A stretch of 53,389 nt of DNA, from positions 1 through 53,389 of the forward strand of contig WFUT01000060.1 of assembly GCA_015484845.1 (NCBI GenBank). The letters are read 5' to 3'. Shown here one piece after another: positions 25,199 through 34,880 of this stretch (the first letter of the stretch is position 1; the number at the start of each line of letters is the position of its first letter). Source of the DNA: Desulfobulbaceae bacterium (GTDB taxonomy: Bacteria > Desulfobacterota > Desulfobulbia > Desulfobulbales > Desulfobulbaceae). The notes beneath the pieces are model-generated. The model did no database searches and was not told the DNA's origin. It saw only the letters and a program-made list of their open reading frames with translations. A program made the translations under genes and the position numbers.

Positions 25199-26920
25199 TC
25201 ATTGCCGCGCTGCCAGTTCGTCGCGGATCATGGCGCTGATCCGCCCGGCCGCGTCAGCGTATTCCATGGTGGAGGTCTCGCCGGTGGCGCGCGAGCGCAG
25301 CTCGATTCTGCCCTCCTTCTCCCAGGTCCGGCCCACGGTGACCCGGTAGGGGATGCCGATCAGGTCGGCATCCTTGAACTTGGCCCCGGGCCGCTCGTCG
25401 CGGTCGTCGTAGAGCACCTCCAGGCCGGCGGCCCGCAGGTCGTTGTAGAGCTGCTCCGCGGCCCGGCAGGTGGCCTCGTTGTTGACGCCCAGGTTGAGGA
25501 CAATGACCTGGAACGGCGCCAGGGGCAGGGGGAAGATGATGCCATGCTCGTCGTGGTTCTGCTCGATGGCCGCGGCCACCACCCGGCTGACGCCGATGCC
25601 GTAGCACCCCATGACAAAGTGCTTCTCCGTGCCGTCGCTGTCCTGGAAGGTGGCGTTCATGGCCTCGGAATAGCCGGTGCCGAGCTTGAAGATGTGGCCC
25701 ACCTCGATGCCCCGGGTGAGGGTCAGCGCTGCACCGCACTCGGGGCAGCGGTCGTCGGCGGTCACCTGGCGCAGGTCGCCGGTCACATCCGGCCGGAAAT
25801 CGCGGCCCGGGTTGACCCCGGTCAGGTGGTATCCCTTCTCGTTGGCCCCGGCCACAGCATTGACCATGCCCATCACCTCCTGGTCCGCCACCAGCCGGAT
25901 GGTGATATCCACCGGCCCCATGTAGCCGGCAGGCAGCCTGGTCCGCTTCCAGATCTCGTCGTCCGGCATGGGCTCCACCTCGTCGGCGCCGAGCAGGTTT
26001 TTCAGCTTTACCGACTGCACCTCGCGGTCGCCGCGCACCAGGGCGGCCACCGGCTCGCCGTCGGCCAGGTAGACCATGGTCTTGATCACCCGGTCCGGCG
26101 TGGTGCCGAGAAATTCCGCCACCCTCTCCACCTTCTTCATGCCCGGCGTGGCCACCTTGACCATGGCCGCGGCCTCTTCCCGCTCTGCCGGCTCCGGGGG
26201 CAGGACCACGCGCGCCTTTTCCACGTTGGCGGCATAGTCGCAGCCATTGCAGATCACCAGCGTGTCCTCGCCGGTGTCGGCCAGGACCATGAACTCATGG
26301 GAAAACGAGCCGCCAATCGTGCCGCTGTCCGCCTCCACGGCGCGGAATTCCAGGCCCAGGCGGCGAAAGATGCGGTGGTAGGCCTCGCGCATGATCTCGT
26401 AGCTCTTCGAGGCTGCCTCGTCGGAGACATCAAAGGAATAGGCATCCTTCATCACGAACTCGCGGCAGCGCATGAGGCCGAAGCGGGGCCGGATCTCGTC
26501 CCGGAACTTGGTCTGGATCTGGTAGAGGTTGGCCGGCAACTGCCGGTAGGAACGGAGTTCCCGCCGGGCCAGGTCGGTGATCACCTCCTCGTGGGTGGGG
26601 CCGAGGCAGTAGTCGCGCTGGTGGCGGTCCTTGAACCGGAGCAGCTCGGGACCATACTTCTGCCAGCGGCCCGATTCCTGCCAGAGGTCGGCCGGCTGGA
26701 CCATGGGCAGGAGCAACTCCTGGGCCCCGGCGCGGTTCATCTCCTCGCGGACAATGGCCGCCACCTTCTGCAGGGCCAGTAACCCCAGGGGCAGGAAGGT
26801 GTAGAGCCCGGAGGTCAGTTTGCGGATAAAGCCGCCCCGCAGCAGGAGGCGGTGGCTCGCGATCTCGGCCTCGGCCGGGGTCTCGCGGGTGGTGGGGATG
26901 AGCATCTGTGAATAGCGCAT
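25199..26920 (-). CDS. proS: Prolyl-tRNA synthetase, bacterial type
   Basis: Charges tRNA-Pro. 573 residues, matching the usual ~572 of bacterial-type ProRS. N-terminal class II core starts [23 protein letters not shown], with [11 protein letters not shown] (motif 2 region) and [25 protein letters not shown]. An insertion domain that edits Ala-tRNA-Pro lies in the middle ([21 protein letters not shown]). After it come GCYGIGVSR (motif 3) and the anticodon-binding domain (FQVIVLNLG..., [19 protein letters not shown]). Between ispG (41 bases) and rel (28 bases) in one run. Confidence 0.97.
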   Translation of the reverse strand: MRYSQMLIPTTRETPAEAEIASHRLLLRGGFIRKLTSGLYTFLPLGLLALQKVAAIVREEMNRAGAQELLLPMVQPADLWQESGRWQKYGPELLRFKDRHQRDYCLGPTHEEVITDLARRELRSYRQLPANLYQIQTKFRDEIRPRFGLMRCREFVMKDAYSFDVSDEAASKSYEIMREAYHRIFRRLGLEFRAVEADSGTIGGSFSHEFMVLADTGEDTLVICNGCDYAANVEKARVVLPPEPAEREEAAAMVKVATPGMKKVERVAEFLGTTPDRVIKTMVYLADGEPVAALVRGDREVQSVKLKNLLGADEVEPMPDDEIWKRTRLPAGYMGPVDITIRLVADQEVMGMVNAVAGANEKGYHLTGVNPGRDFRPDVTGDLRQVTADDRCPECGAALTLTRGIEVGHIFKLGTGYSEAMNATFQDSDGTEKHFVMGCYGIGVSRVVAAAIEQNHDEHGIIFPLPLAPFQVIVLNLGVNNEATCRAAEQLYNDLRAAGLEVLYDDRDERPGAKFKDADLIGIPYRVTVGRTWEKEGRIELRSRATGETSTMEYADAAGRISAMIRDELAARQ

Positions 26921-26961
26921 TGCCTTCTTTCCTTGTCAGCAGCCAGGGACCCGGGAGCAAC

Positions 26962-28050
26962 TCAGGATCCCTGTTTTTTTCTTTCCTCGTCCATCTTGTA
27001 CAGCTCTTCCAGGAACACGGGCAGCAGTTCGGCCTCGGGAAGCTTCCTGAAGATCTCGCCCTTCTTGAAGATGATGCCCACGCCGTGGCCGCCGGCGATG
27101 CCGATGTCCGCCTCCCGGGCCTCGCCGGGTCCATTGACCACGCAGCCCATGACCGCGACCTTGAGGTTGCTCTCCATGGTCTGCAGGTGGCGCTCCACCT
27201 CCTCGGCCAGGGGAAAGAGGTCGATGCGGGTCCGGCCGCAGGTCGGGCACGAGATCATCTCTGGCCCGCGCTCGCGGATCCGCAGGGAGCGCAGCAGTTC
27301 ATATCCCACCCGGACCTCCTCCACCGGGTCGCGGGTGAGCGAGATGCGGAAGGTATCGCCTATGCCCTCGAAGAGCAGGATACCCAGGGCGACGCTGGAC
27401 TTGACCGTGCCGGCGATGAGGCCGCCGGCCTCGGTGACCCCGATGTGGAGAGGATAGTCGGTCCGCCCGGCGAGCTGGCGGTAACCGGCAATGGTGGTCA
27501 GGGTGTCCGAGGACTTGATGGAGATCTTGATCTCGAAAAATTCCAGTTCCTCCAGCAGCCGGACATTGCGCAGGGCGCTCTCGATCAGGGCGTCGGGCCG
27601 CTCCGGGGTCGGGTAGCCATGTTCCTTGAGGAGATCCTTTTCAATCGATCCGGAGTTGACCCCCACCCGGATCGGCACGCCGTGGGCGCGGGCCGCGTCC
27701 ACCACCCGCCGCAGCTTGTCCGGTCCGCCCAGGTTGCCGGGATTGATGCGGATGGCCTGGGCGCCGTTTTCCACGGCGGTCACGGCCAGGCGGGAATCGA
27801 AATGGATATCCGCGATGAGCGGGATCCTGATCCGCTCGCGGATGGCGCCAATGGCCGTGGCGGCCTCCTGGCCGGGCACGGCCACCCGGATCAGCTCGCA
27901 GCCCGCCTCCTCCAGGCGGTGGATCTGGGCCACGGTGGCCTCCACGTCACTGGTGTCGGTGTTGGTCATGGACTGCACCGAGATCGGCGCGCCACCGCCA
28001 ATGGCCACGTCGCCGACATGGATCTGCCTGGTTGTTCGCCTCGTGATCAT
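26962..28050 (-). CDS. ispG: 4-hydroxy-3-methylbut-2-enyl diphosphate synthase
   Basis: Iron-sulphur enzyme of the MEP isoprenoid pathway that converts MEcPP to HMBPP. 362 residues. N-terminal TIM barrel with QSMTNTDTSDVEATVAQI, PLIADIHFD and RINPGNLG; C-terminal [4Fe-4S] domain with ISCPTCGRT and MGCVVNGPGE, which supply the three cluster Cys, and the conserved Glu. Its ATG overlaps the tsaB stop in an ATGA, so translation is coupled. With dxr and uppS nearby, three steps from isoprenoid precursor to lipid carrier are in one operon. Confidence 0.97.
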   Translation of the reverse strand: MITRRTTRQIHVGDVAIGGGAPISVQSMTNTDTSDVEATVAQIHRLEEAGCELIRVAVPGQEAATAIGAIRERIRIPLIADIHFDSRLAVTAVENGAQAIRINPGNLGGPDKLRRVVDAARAHGVPIRVGVNSGSIEKDLLKEHGYPTPERPDALIESALRNVRLLEELEFFEIKISIKSSDTLTTIAGYRQLAGRTDYPLHIGVTEAGGLIAGTVKSSVALGILLFEGIGDTFRISLTRDPVEEVRVGYELLRSLRIRERGPEMISCPTCGRTRIDLFPLAEEVERHLQTMESNLKVAVMGCVVNGPGEAREADIGIAGGHGVGIIFKKGEIFRKLPEAELLPVFLEELYKMDEERKKQGS

Positions 28051-28760
28051 GATCGTGCCGATTGTTTCTTTTTCAGGTTCACCTCGGCCTCCGATGCCCG
28101 CACGTAGAGGGGCGCGGCCGTGGCCGGGTCCAGGGTATCGCCCTGTTCCAGCCGTCCGGCGGCCAAGAGGCCGATGCGGGCGGCCCGGGGCTGGGCCAGG
28201 GAGGCCGGCAGAAGGCGCACCAGGGGATGGGAGCGCAGCAGATCGCCACAGGCCGCGACCCCGGGCCCGGCCACCAGCACCGGCTCCCGGAGCCGGGCCA
28301 GCAATTCGCCCGGCCGGATCGCCATGGCCGGGCCGGCGGCCACGGGCACTGCCGCCGGATCAAAGAAGGCGGCATAGACCTCCTGCCTGCGGGCATCGAG
28401 CAGGCAGCAGACCCGCCTCTCCGCCGCGGCGCAGGAGAGAGCGATCCCCTCCAGGGTCGGCACGCCGACAAGGGGACGTTCCGTGGCCATGGCCAGCCCC
28501 TTGGCAGCGGCCATGCCGATGCGCAGGCCGGTAAAGGAGCCGGGGCCGAGCGAGATGCCGATCCCGTCCAGCTCGGACCAGCCCACGCCCACCGATTCCA
28601 GGAGCCAGTCAACGCTGCCCAGGAGCCGCCGTGAGTGGACCGTCTCGGGCTGGAGCGTGCACTCGCCCAGGAGCCGTCCCCCCTGCACGCCGCCCCGGGT
28701 CAGGGCAACGGAGCCGCAGCCGGTGGCGGTCTCGATGGCCAGGATCAGGAGCCCATCCAC
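28047..28760 (-). CDS. tsaB: tRNA t6A biosynthesis protein TsaB
   Basis: Non-catalytic partner of TsaD in making the universal t6A37 of ANN-decoding tRNAs. 237 residues of the ASKHA fold: LLILAIETATGCGSVAL at the start, then ISLGPGSFTGLRIGMAAAKGLA (the GSFTGLRIG signature) and LLDARRQEVYAAFF. The start is a GTG inside the end of rseP (16-base overlap). No other start fits the family N-terminus. The stop overlaps the ispG start. Confidence 0.93.
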   Translation of the reverse strand: MDGLLILAIETATGCGSVALTRGGVQGGRLLGECTLQPETVHSRRLLGSVDWLLESVGVGWSELDGIGISLGPGSFTGLRIGMAAAKGLAMATERPLVGVPTLEGIALSCAAAERRVCCLLDARRQEVYAAFFDPAAVPVAAGPAMAIRPGELLARLREPVLVAGPGVAACGDLLRSHPLVRLLPASLAQPRAARIGLLAAGRLEQGDTLDPATAAPLYVRASEAEVNLKKKQSARS

Positions 28761-29830
28761 CGCTGTACGATCCGCAGGATGTCGTTATAGAAGACAAAGA
28801 GCATCAGGGTGCCGAGCAGGGCGATGCCCAGCCGCTGGGCCATCTCCATGGCCCGGTCGGACAGGGGTTTGCCCCGGATGCCCTCGATGGTCAGGAAGGC
28901 GAGGTGGCCGCCGTCCAGGACCGGCACGGGCAGCAGGTTGAGGATGCCCAGGTTGATGCTGAGCAACCCCATGAAGTAGAGCAGGTTCATCCAGCCGGCC
29001 TCCAGCTGCTGGCCGGCCATCTGGGCGATCCGGATCGGCCCGCCCAGCTCGCTGGCCGGCACGACCCGCTGCAGGATCTTGATAATGCCCATCACGGTCA
29101 GGAAGATCAGGTTCCAGGTCTGGATCAGGGCGGCGCGCACCGATTTGCCCAGCGACGCCTTTTCGTAGCGCACCTTGTCACTGCGGATGATGCCCAGCAT
29201 GTAGCGCTCACCCACCACCTCGCCGAAGATGTCCTTGACCTTTTCCATGGCCGGGGTGGCGCGGATGGTGATCCGTTTGCCACCACGCTCCAGGACCAGG
29301 GTGATCTCCCGTCCCTTGCTCTTGCGGACCAGCTCGGAGACCTGTTCCCAGGTGGTGGTCCCCTGGCCATCGATGGACAGGATCCTGTCGCCGGGCCTTA
29401 TCCCGACCCGTTCCGCCACCGAGCCGGGGGCCACGTTGCCGATGGTGGTGGTGTCCACCGGCTCCGGCAGTCCGGCCAGGGCGAACATGACAAAGAAGAG
29501 GACCAGGGCGAAGAGGAGGTTGAACATCGGGCCGGCAAGAACGATGCAGAACCGCTGCCAGACCGGCTTGTGGGAAAAGGAGCGCCTGCGCTCCCCGGCA
29601 GGGATCTCCTCGCCCGGCTGTTCGCCGAACATCTTGACATAGCCGCCCAGGGGAAAGGCGCTGATCAGGTACTCGGTCTCGCCCCACTTCCTGCCCACCA
29701 CCTTGTTGCCGAAGCCGAGTGAAAACTTGAGCACCCGGACCCCGAAGAGCTTGGCGACAATGAAGTGGCCGAACTCGTGGACAAAGATCAGGACACCGAG
29801 AACAATGACAAATGAGACAAGTGAAATCAT
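28745..29830 (-). CDS. rseP: RIP zinc metalloprotease RseP
   Basis: Site-2 intramembrane protease of the inner membrane. 361 residues. HEFGH (18-22) supplies two zinc ligands and the catalytic Glu; LNLLPVPVLDGGHL near the C-terminus supplies the third (Asp). One PDZ domain in the periplasmic loop (about 125-200; GSVAERVGIRPGDRILSIDG). Three or four transmembrane helices. In other bacteria it cleaves anti-sigma factors such as RseA and leftover signal peptides. No Shine-Dalgarno is evident before the ATG, so coupling to dxr, which ends 39 bases upstream, is possible. Confidence 0.95.
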   Translation of the reverse strand: MISLVSFVIVLGVLIFVHEFGHFIVAKLFGVRVLKFSLGFGNKVVGRKWGETEYLISAFPLGGYVKMFGEQPGEEIPAGERRRSFSHKPVWQRFCIVLAGPMFNLLFALVLFFVMFALAGLPEPVDTTTIGNVAPGSVAERVGIRPGDRILSIDGQGTTTWEQVSELVRKSKGREITLVLERGGKRITIRATPAMEKVKDIFGEVVGERYMLGIIRSDKVRYEKASLGKSVRAALIQTWNLIFLTVMGIIKILQRVVPASELGGPIRIAQMAGQQLEAGWMNLLYFMGLLSINLGILNLLPVPVLDGGHLAFLTIEGIRGKPLSDRAMEMAQRLGIALLGTLMLFVFYNDILRIVQRWMGS

Positions 29831-29869
29831 GGCGTAGTCTGAAATAAGTGCACCGGGGTGGGCGATTGC

Positions 29870-31054
29870 TCAGCCGGCCTGCCGGATGGCCCGGCCACGC
29901 AGGCTGATCTCTTCGCCGGCCCGCTGCCGGGCGACCCGGTCCGCCCGCAGGATGGCCTCCAGGTCGCTGTCCTCTTCCGGGGCGGCTGACTCCAGGGTGG
30001 CGCCCACCACGGCGGCGATATCAGTGAAACCGAGACGGCCATCCAGGAAGGCGTCCACGGCCACCTCGTTGGCGGCATTGAGCATGGCCGGCTTGACGCC
30101 ACCCTGCTCCAGGGCGGCAAAGGCGAGCTGCAGGGCGGGGAACCGCTCGTAGTCCGGCTTTTCAAAACTGAGGTTGCCGCACTGGGACAGGCTGAGACGC
30201 GACAGGCCCAGGTCCATCCGTTCCGGGTAGGACAGGGCGTAGGCAATGGGGATGCGCATGTCGGGTATGCCGAGCTGGGCCACCACGGAGCCGTCCCTGA
30301 ACTCGACCAGGGAGTGGACGATGGACTGGGGATGGACCACCACGCCGATCCGGTCGGCCTGGACGTCAAAGAGCCAGCGCGCCTCGATCACCTCCAGCCC
30401 CTTGTTCATTAGTGTGGCGGAATCAATGGAGATCTTGCGGCCCATGTCCCAGTTGGGGTGGGCCAGGGCCTGTTCCGGGGTCACCGTGGAGAGCTCGGTT
30501 GACCGGCGGCCGTGAAAGGGACCGCCCGAGGCGGTGAGGATGATGCGGGCAACGTCCTGCCGGCGGCCTGCCTCCAGGGCCTGGAAGATGGCGCTGTGCT
30601 CGGAGTCAATGGGCAGCAGGTGCACGCCGTGCTCCCGCACCGCGTCCATGATCAGGCGGCCGGCCATGACCAGGGTCTCCTTGTTGGCCAGGCCGATATC
30701 CTTGCCGGCCCGGATGGCGTCCAGGGTGGGCAGCAGGCCGACGCTCCCCACCACCGCCGAGACCACCATCCGGCACTCCTCCATGGTCGCGATCCGCCGG
30801 TTCCCTTCCTCGCCCCAGAGGATGCGGCCCTTGTACCCGGGCAGCAGCCCGGCCAGGGGCGCCACCAGGTCCTCGTCGGCCACGGAAACGAGCTCTGGCT
30901 CGAACTCCCGCACCTGGCGGGCGAGCTCCTCGATGTTGCGGCCGGCCGCCAGGCCGGTCACCCGGAACCGGTCGGAGAACCGCCGGACCACCGCCAGGAC
31001 ATTGCGGCCGATGGAGCCGGTGGAGCCGAGCAGGGAGATGTTTTTTCTATTCAT
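29870..31054 (-). CDS. dxr: 1-deoxy-D-xylulose 5-phosphate reductoisomerase
   Basis: First committed step of the MEP pathway, NADPH- and metal-dependent conversion of DXP to MEP. 394 residues. N-terminal NADPH-binding [15 protein letters not shown], then [12 protein letters not shown]-type sequence (here [15 protein letters not shown]), [11 protein letters not shown] with the metal-binding Asp and Glu, and TASGGPF and [22 protein letters not shown]-terminal helical domain complete. The start ATG overlaps the cdsA stop in an ATGA. Confidence 0.97.
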   Translation of the reverse strand: MNRKNISLLGSTGSIGRNVLAVVRRFSDRFRVTGLAAGRNIEELARQVREFEPELVSVADEDLVAPLAGLLPGYKGRILWGEEGNRRIATMEECRMVVSAVVGSVGLLPTLDAIRAGKDIGLANKETLVMAGRLIMDAVREHGVHLLPIDSEHSAIFQALEAGRRQDVARIILTASGGPFHGRRSTELSTVTPEQALAHPNWDMGRKISIDSATLMNKGLEVIEARWLFDVQADRIGVVVHPQSIVHSLVEFRDGSVVAQLGIPDMRIPIAYALSYPERMDLGLSRLSLSQCGNLSFEKPDYERFPALQLAFAALEQGGVKPAMLNAANEVAVDAFLDGRLGFTDIAAVVGATLESAAPEEDSDLEAILRADRVARQRAGEEISLRGRAIRQAG

Positions 31055-31848
31055 GCGACCAGTCCATAAGCAAGTAGGTAGTAGAGTACCGGCGCGGTGA
31101 GCAGGATGGAGTCGACCCGGTCCAGGAGACCGCCATGGCCGGCCAGGATCGTGCCCGAATCCTTGCAGCCGGTGGCGCGCTTGATCACCGACTCGGCAAG
31201 GTCGCCGGTGACACCGATGACCACCAGCAGGGCCGCGACCGCTCCCAGCCGCAGCGGATGGACCGAGGGCAGCAGGACCAGGCCGGCAAGCACGGCCAGG
31301 AGCACGCCGCCGGCCAGGCCGCCGATACCGCCGGCCACGGTCTTGCCCGGGCTGATGCTGGGACAGAGCTTTTTCCTGCCAAAGGCGCGACCCGCGTAGT
31401 AGGCGCCGGTGTCGGAGGCGGCGGTGATCACGGTCAGGACAAAGAGCCAGGCCGCGCCGTGCTCCAGGTGCCGGATCAGGACAATGTGCGCGCCGCAGAA
31501 GGAGATGTACACCAGGCCCATGATGGCCAGGGACAGCTTCTCCAGGACGTTGTCAAGGCTCGAGTACCGGCCCAGGACCAGGAAGACGAGACCGAGCAGG
31601 CCGGCGGTCAGGCCGGCGGCCACGGCCTGCGCGGACCCGGCCAGGGAGGCCAGGGCCGGCAGCAGGATGACCCCGGCCCACAGGCCGGACGGCAGGCCGG
31701 GAAAAGAGAGGCCGGTCATGCGGCTGAACTCGAAGAGGGCCCGCCCGATCACCAGGACAATGCAGAGCCAGAACAGGGGGACCGGCGCGAGGGCGAGCAG
31801 GAAGATCCAGCCCGCGGCCATGGCAATGCCTGGAAAAACGCGCCCCAT
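31051..31848 (-). CDS. cdsA: Phosphatidate cytidylyltransferase
   Basis: Makes CDP-diacylglycerol for phospholipid synthesis in the inner membrane. 265 residues, mostly hydrophobic with seven or eight transmembrane segments. The C-terminal signature is clear: S.IKR....KDSG..LAGHGG.LDR.DS. The open frame extends 35 codons upstream into uppS, but ATG 31848, 5 bases after the uppS stop, fits the family; a GTG nine bases earlier is also possible. Coupled to dxr by ATGA. Confidence 0.93.
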   Translation of the reverse strand: MGRVFPGIAMAAGWIFLLALAPVPLFWLCIVLVIGRALFEFSRMTGLSFPGLPSGLWAGVILLPALASLAGSAQAVAAGLTAGLLGLVFLVLGRYSSLDNVLEKLSLAIMGLVYISFCGAHIVLIRHLEHGAAWLFVLTVITAASDTGAYYAGRAFGRKKLCPSISPGKTVAGGIGGLAGGVLLAVLAGLVLLPSVHPLRLGAVAALLVVIGVTGDLAESVIKRATGCKDSGTILAGHGGLLDRVDSILLTAPVLYYLLAYGLVA

Positions 31849-31853
31849 GAAAC

Positions 31854-32600
31854 TCACCCCTGCAGCTGGGCCCCGGTCTTGCCGAAACGGCGCTGTCGTC
31901 GGCCGTAGGTGGCCAGGGCCTCGAGAAACTCCCTTTTCCTGAAATCGGGCCACATGGTCTCAGTGAAGTAGAGCTCGGAATAGGAGGCCTGCCAGAGCAA
32001 AAAATTGGACAGCCGGTGTTCGCCGCCGGTCCGGATCAGCAGGTCGGGATCGGGCTGCCCCGCGGTGTCCAGGTGCGCGGCCAGCATCTCCTCGTCCAGG
32101 GTTCGCCAGTCCAGTTCACCGGCCACACACTTGCCGGCCAGGACCCGCACGGCCCGCATCATCTCGTTGCGACCACCGTAACTGAGGGCCAGGTTCAGGG
32201 TCATGCCCCGGCAGCGGGCGGTCTGTTCCATGACCGTGGCCAGGGTCTGGCGCACATCGTCGGGCAGCCGCTCCTGCTGGCCAAGGCAGGAGAGGCGGAC
32301 GCCGTTCTTGAGCATGGTCTTCAGCTCGGCCTGCAGGTAGACCTTGAGCAGCCCCATGAGGCCGGAGACCTCCTGTACCGGCCGCTGCCAGTTCTCGGTG
32401 GAAAAGGCGTACAGGGTGAGATAGCGGACCCCGATCTCACGGGCCGTCTCCACCACCGCCCGCACGGAATCCACCCCGGCCTTGTGACCGAACAGGCGGG
32501 GGCGGTTGCGCTGCTCGGCCCAGCGACCGTTGCCGTCCATGATGATGGCGACATGGGTGGGTATATGGCTGATATCCTGCTCAGTCACAGAAGAGTACAT
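31854..32600 (-). CDS. uppS: Undecaprenyl diphosphate synthase
   Basis: cis-Prenyltransferase that makes the C55 carrier lipid for peptidoglycan and surface polysaccharides. 248 residues. HVAIIMDGNGRWAEQR with the catalytic Asp22, GHKAGVDSVR, LTLYAFSTENWQRP and the C-terminal DLLIRTGGEHRLSNFLLWQ.SYSELYF are all present. There is no obvious ribosome site before the ATG, which lies 22 bases after the frr stop. Confidence 0.96.
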   Translation of the reverse strand: MYSSVTEQDISHIPTHVAIIMDGNGRWAEQRNRPRLFGHKAGVDSVRAVVETAREIGVRYLTLYAFSTENWQRPVQEVSGLMGLLKVYLQAELKTMLKNGVRLSCLGQQERLPDDVRQTLATVMEQTARCRGMTLNLALSYGGRNEMMRAVRVLAGKCVAGELDWRTLDEEMLAAHLDTAGQPDPDLLIRTGGEHRLSNFLLWQASYSELYFTETMWPDFRKREFLEALATYGRRQRRFGKTGAQLQG

Positions 32601-32622
32601 TGAAGGGAAAGCAGGGGAGGAA

Positions 32623-33180
32623 TCATACCTCCATGACTTCCTTTTCCTTGGTGGCGGCGATCTCGTCGATCTTCTTGACGAACCGGTCGGTCTCCTTCTG
32701 CGCCTCTTCCTGGAGCCGGTACATGTCGTCCTCGGCGATCTCCTTGTTCTTCTTCTGCTTCTTGAGGGTATCGTTGGCCTCGCGCCGGATATTGCGGATG
32801 GCGACCTTGTGCTCCTCGGCCAGCTTCTTGACCTGCTTCACCAGTTCCCTGCGCCGTTCCTCGGTGAGCGGCGGGATGGAGAGGCGGATCACGTTGCCGT
32901 CGTTGGCCGGGGTCAGCCCCAGGTCCGAGGCCAGGATCGCCTTCTCGATGGCCGGCAGCATCTGGGGATCCCAGGGCTTGACGGCGATCATGCTGGACTC
33001 GGGGATGGTCAGGGTGCCGACCTGGTCAAGGGGCAGCATGGAGCCGTAGGCGTCCACCTTGATCCCGTCCAGCAGGGACAGGGAGGCCCTGCCGGTCCTG
33101 ATGCGCACCAGTTCCCGCTTAAAGGCCTCGACACTGCTTTCCATCTTTTCCTTCAGTTGCTCGATAACGTCATTTGCCAT
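32623..33180 (-). CDS. frr: Ribosome recycling factor
   Basis: Splits post-termination ribosomes together with EF-G. 185 residues, the standard length, beginning MANDVIEQLKEKMESSVEAFKRELVRIRTGRAS; C-terminal helix QEEAQKETDRFVKKIDEIAATKEKEVMEV. The frame is open 14 codons further upstream, but ATG 33180 has AGGAGG seven bases before it and gives the exact family N-terminus. Confidence 0.97.
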   Translation of the reverse strand: MANDVIEQLKEKMESSVEAFKRELVRIRTGRASLSLLDGIKVDAYGSMLPLDQVGTLTIPESSMIAVKPWDPQMLPAIEKAILASDLGLTPANDGNVIRLSIPPLTEERRRELVKQVKKLAEEHKVAIRNIRREANDTLKKQKKNKEIAEDDMYRLQEEAQKETDRFVKKIDEIAATKEKEVMEV

Positions 33181-33220
33181 GACTTCCTCCTCGAGGTTAT
33201 ACGACCTGGTGTGGCTGCGC

Positions 33221-33250
33221 ACCGCCCGCGAGGCGTCCTGCCCGGGCGGT
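33221..33250 (-). other. Hairpin between pyrH and frr
   Basis: ACCGCCCG (33221-33228) and CGGGCGGT (33243-33250) form an 8-bp inverted repeat with a 14-base loop in the 94-base pyrH-frr gap. No T-run follows. It may stabilise or process the mRNA. Confidence 0.3.
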
Positions 33251-33274
33251 ACGGCCGGCCCCTTGCGCCCCGCC

Positions 33275-33982
33275 CTACTCGGTGATCAGCGTGCCCACGT
33301 CCTCGCCGGAGGCGGCGCGGCTGATATTGCCGGGAACCTTCATGTTGAAGACAAAAATGGGCAGGTCATTGTCACGGGCGAGCGAGATACCGGCAGCGTC
33401 CATGACGCGGAGTTCATCCTGCAGCACGCGGGTGTAGGAGAGTTCATCGAACCGGACCGCCCTGGAATCCTTTTCCGGGTCGCGGTCATAGACCCCGTCC
33501 ACGCGGGTGGCCTTCATGATGACATCGGCGTTTATCTCCAGCGCCCTCAGCACCGCGGCCGTGTCGGTGGTGAAGTAGGGATTACCGGTACCGGCGGCAA
33601 AGATGACCACCCTGCCGGCCGCCAGGTGTTCCACGGCCCGGCGGCGGACATAGGGCTCGCAGACATTGCGCATGGTAATGGCCGACATCACCCGGGTGGG
33701 GATCCCCTTTTTCTCCAGGGCGTCCTGCACCGCCAGGGCGTTGATCACCGTGGCCAGCATGCCCATGTTGTCGGCCGAGGCACGGTCCATGCCGCCGGCG
33801 GCCCCGGCCACGCCGCGGAAGATATTGCCGGCGCCGATGACCAGGCCGAGCTGCACCCCGCGCCTGTGCACGGTCCCGATCTCTTCGGCGACAAAGTCGA
33901 CCATCTCCGGACTGATGCCGTAGGATCCCTCGCCGGTCAGGACCTCACCGCTTATTTTCAGAAGAATACGCCCAAACTTCAT
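33275..33982 (-). CDS. pyrH: Uridylate kinase
   Basis: Phosphorylates UMP to UDP; hexameric bacterial enzyme of the amino acid kinase fold. 235 residues. [59 protein letters not shown] and [13 protein letters not shown] are the usual motifs. ATG preceded by GGAGG. It follows a strong hairpin with a T-run behind tsf, so part of its expression may depend on read-through. Confidence 0.97.
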   Translation of the reverse strand: MKFGRILLKISGEVLTGEGSYGISPEMVDFVAEEIGTVHRRGVQLGLVIGAGNIFRGVAGAAGGMDRASADNMGMLATVINALAVQDALEKKGIPTRVMSAITMRNVCEPYVRRRAVEHLAAGRVVIFAAGTGNPYFTTDTAAVLRALEINADVIMKATRVDGVYDRDPEKDSRAVRFDELSYTRVLQDELRVMDAAGISLARDNDLPIFVFNMKVPGNISRAASGEDVGTLITE

Positions 33983-34052
33983 ACCGCCGACCTCCGGTTG
34001 CCTGGATCAGGAAAGGCTGGCCCCCGCAGGGACCGCCGCTGCGGGACAGGTG

Positions 34053-34090
34053 AAAAAGACCGGGCCGCCGGCCCTGCCGGACCGGCGGCC
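34053..34090 (-). terminator. Intrinsic terminator or attenuator between tsf and pyrH
   Basis: On the - strand, a 9-bp GC stem (GGCCGCCGG/CCGGCGGCC; 34082-34090 with 34063-34071) with a 10-base loop is followed after a few bases by TTTTT (34053-34057). It starts 15 bases behind the tsf stop. It would partly separate highly expressed rpsB-tsf from the pyrH-to-ychJ run. Confidence 0.6.
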
Positions 34091-34105
34091 GCTGCAGACA
34101 GCGGA

Positions 34106-34699
34106 TCAGGCGCCGACCTGGAAACGGGCAAACCGCTTGATGGAGATATTCTCGCCCATCTTGGCGATCAGCTCGTTGAGCAGGTCCTGGATGGTCAGGT
34201 CGGGATTCTTGACGAACTTCTGCTCGAGCAGACACACCTCGGAGATGTACTTCTCGATCTTGCCGGAAACGATCTTCTCGACAATATTCTCGGGCTTGCC
34301 CGACTCCAGGGCCTGCTTGGTGTAGATCTCCTTTTCCCTCTCGACCAGGTCGGCCGGGACCTCGTCGCGGCTCACCGCCACCGGGTTGGCCGCGGCGATG
34401 TGCATGGCGATGTCGCGGGCAAAGGTCTTGAAGTCATCGGTCTTGGCCACGAAATCGGTCTCGCAGCCGACCTCGACCATGACGCCCAGCTTGCCGCCGG
34501 CATGGATGTAGCACTCGACCACACCCTCGCTGGTGGCGCGGTCGGCCCGCTTGGCGGCAACGGCAAGGCCCTTCTGCCGGAGCAGGTCAATGGCCTTTTC
34601 CATGTCGCCCCCGGTCTCGCCGAGCGCCCTCTTGCAGTCCATCATGCCGGCATTGGTCTTGTCACGCAGTTCCTTGACCATCTGGCTTGTAATTTTCAC
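34106..34699 (-). CDS. tsf: Elongation factor Ts, short form
   Basis: Nucleotide exchange factor of EF-Tu. 197 residues, the short form seen in several bacteria (E. coli has 283); the core with a single-domain middle and a C-terminal IAKMGENISIKRFARF is complete. Starts VKITSQMVKELRDKTNAGMMDCKRAL with TDFVAKTDDF further on. I choose the GTG at 34699, which has AAGGAG nine bases upstream and matches the family start; the open frame runs 35 codons further but is not conserved-looking. Confidence 0.95.
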   Translation of the reverse strand: MKITSQMVKELRDKTNAGMMDCKRALGETGGDMEKAIDLLRQKGLAVAAKRADRATSEGVVECYIHAGGKLGVMVEVGCETDFVAKTDDFKTFARDIAMHIAAANPVAVSRDEVPADLVEREKEIYTKQALESGKPENIVEKIVSGKIEKYISEVCLLEQKFVKNPDLTIQDLLNELIAKMGENISIKRFARFQVGA

Positions 34700-34793
34700 G
34701 ATCACTTTCTCCTTGTCAACAAAGTAGCTCATCAGGCGGCCGCCGCCGGCAGCGGCAACCGCCGATATAGTCCATGATTTTTCCGTATGAAAG

Positions 34794-34812
34794 AAGGGGC
34801 GCAAGGCCCCTT
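34794..34812 (-). other. Hairpin between rpsB and tsf
   Basis: AAGGGGC/GCCCCTT, 7 bp with a 5-base loop, followed on the - strand by CTTTC. A weak terminator or processing site in the 181-base rpsB-tsf spacer. Just upstream on the same strand is TTGACA, but no matching -10 box was found. Confidence 0.35.
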
Positions 34813-34880
34813 GTCAAGACACTATCCGCGCCAGGTGCCCCGCCGTGCCGGGGGCCCTGCCACGGGATCGGGTAACGGGA

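Noticed and set aside
22846-26782. Long + strand frames over rel and proS
   Set aside because: Shadows of conserved - strand genes; no domain and no ribosome site.
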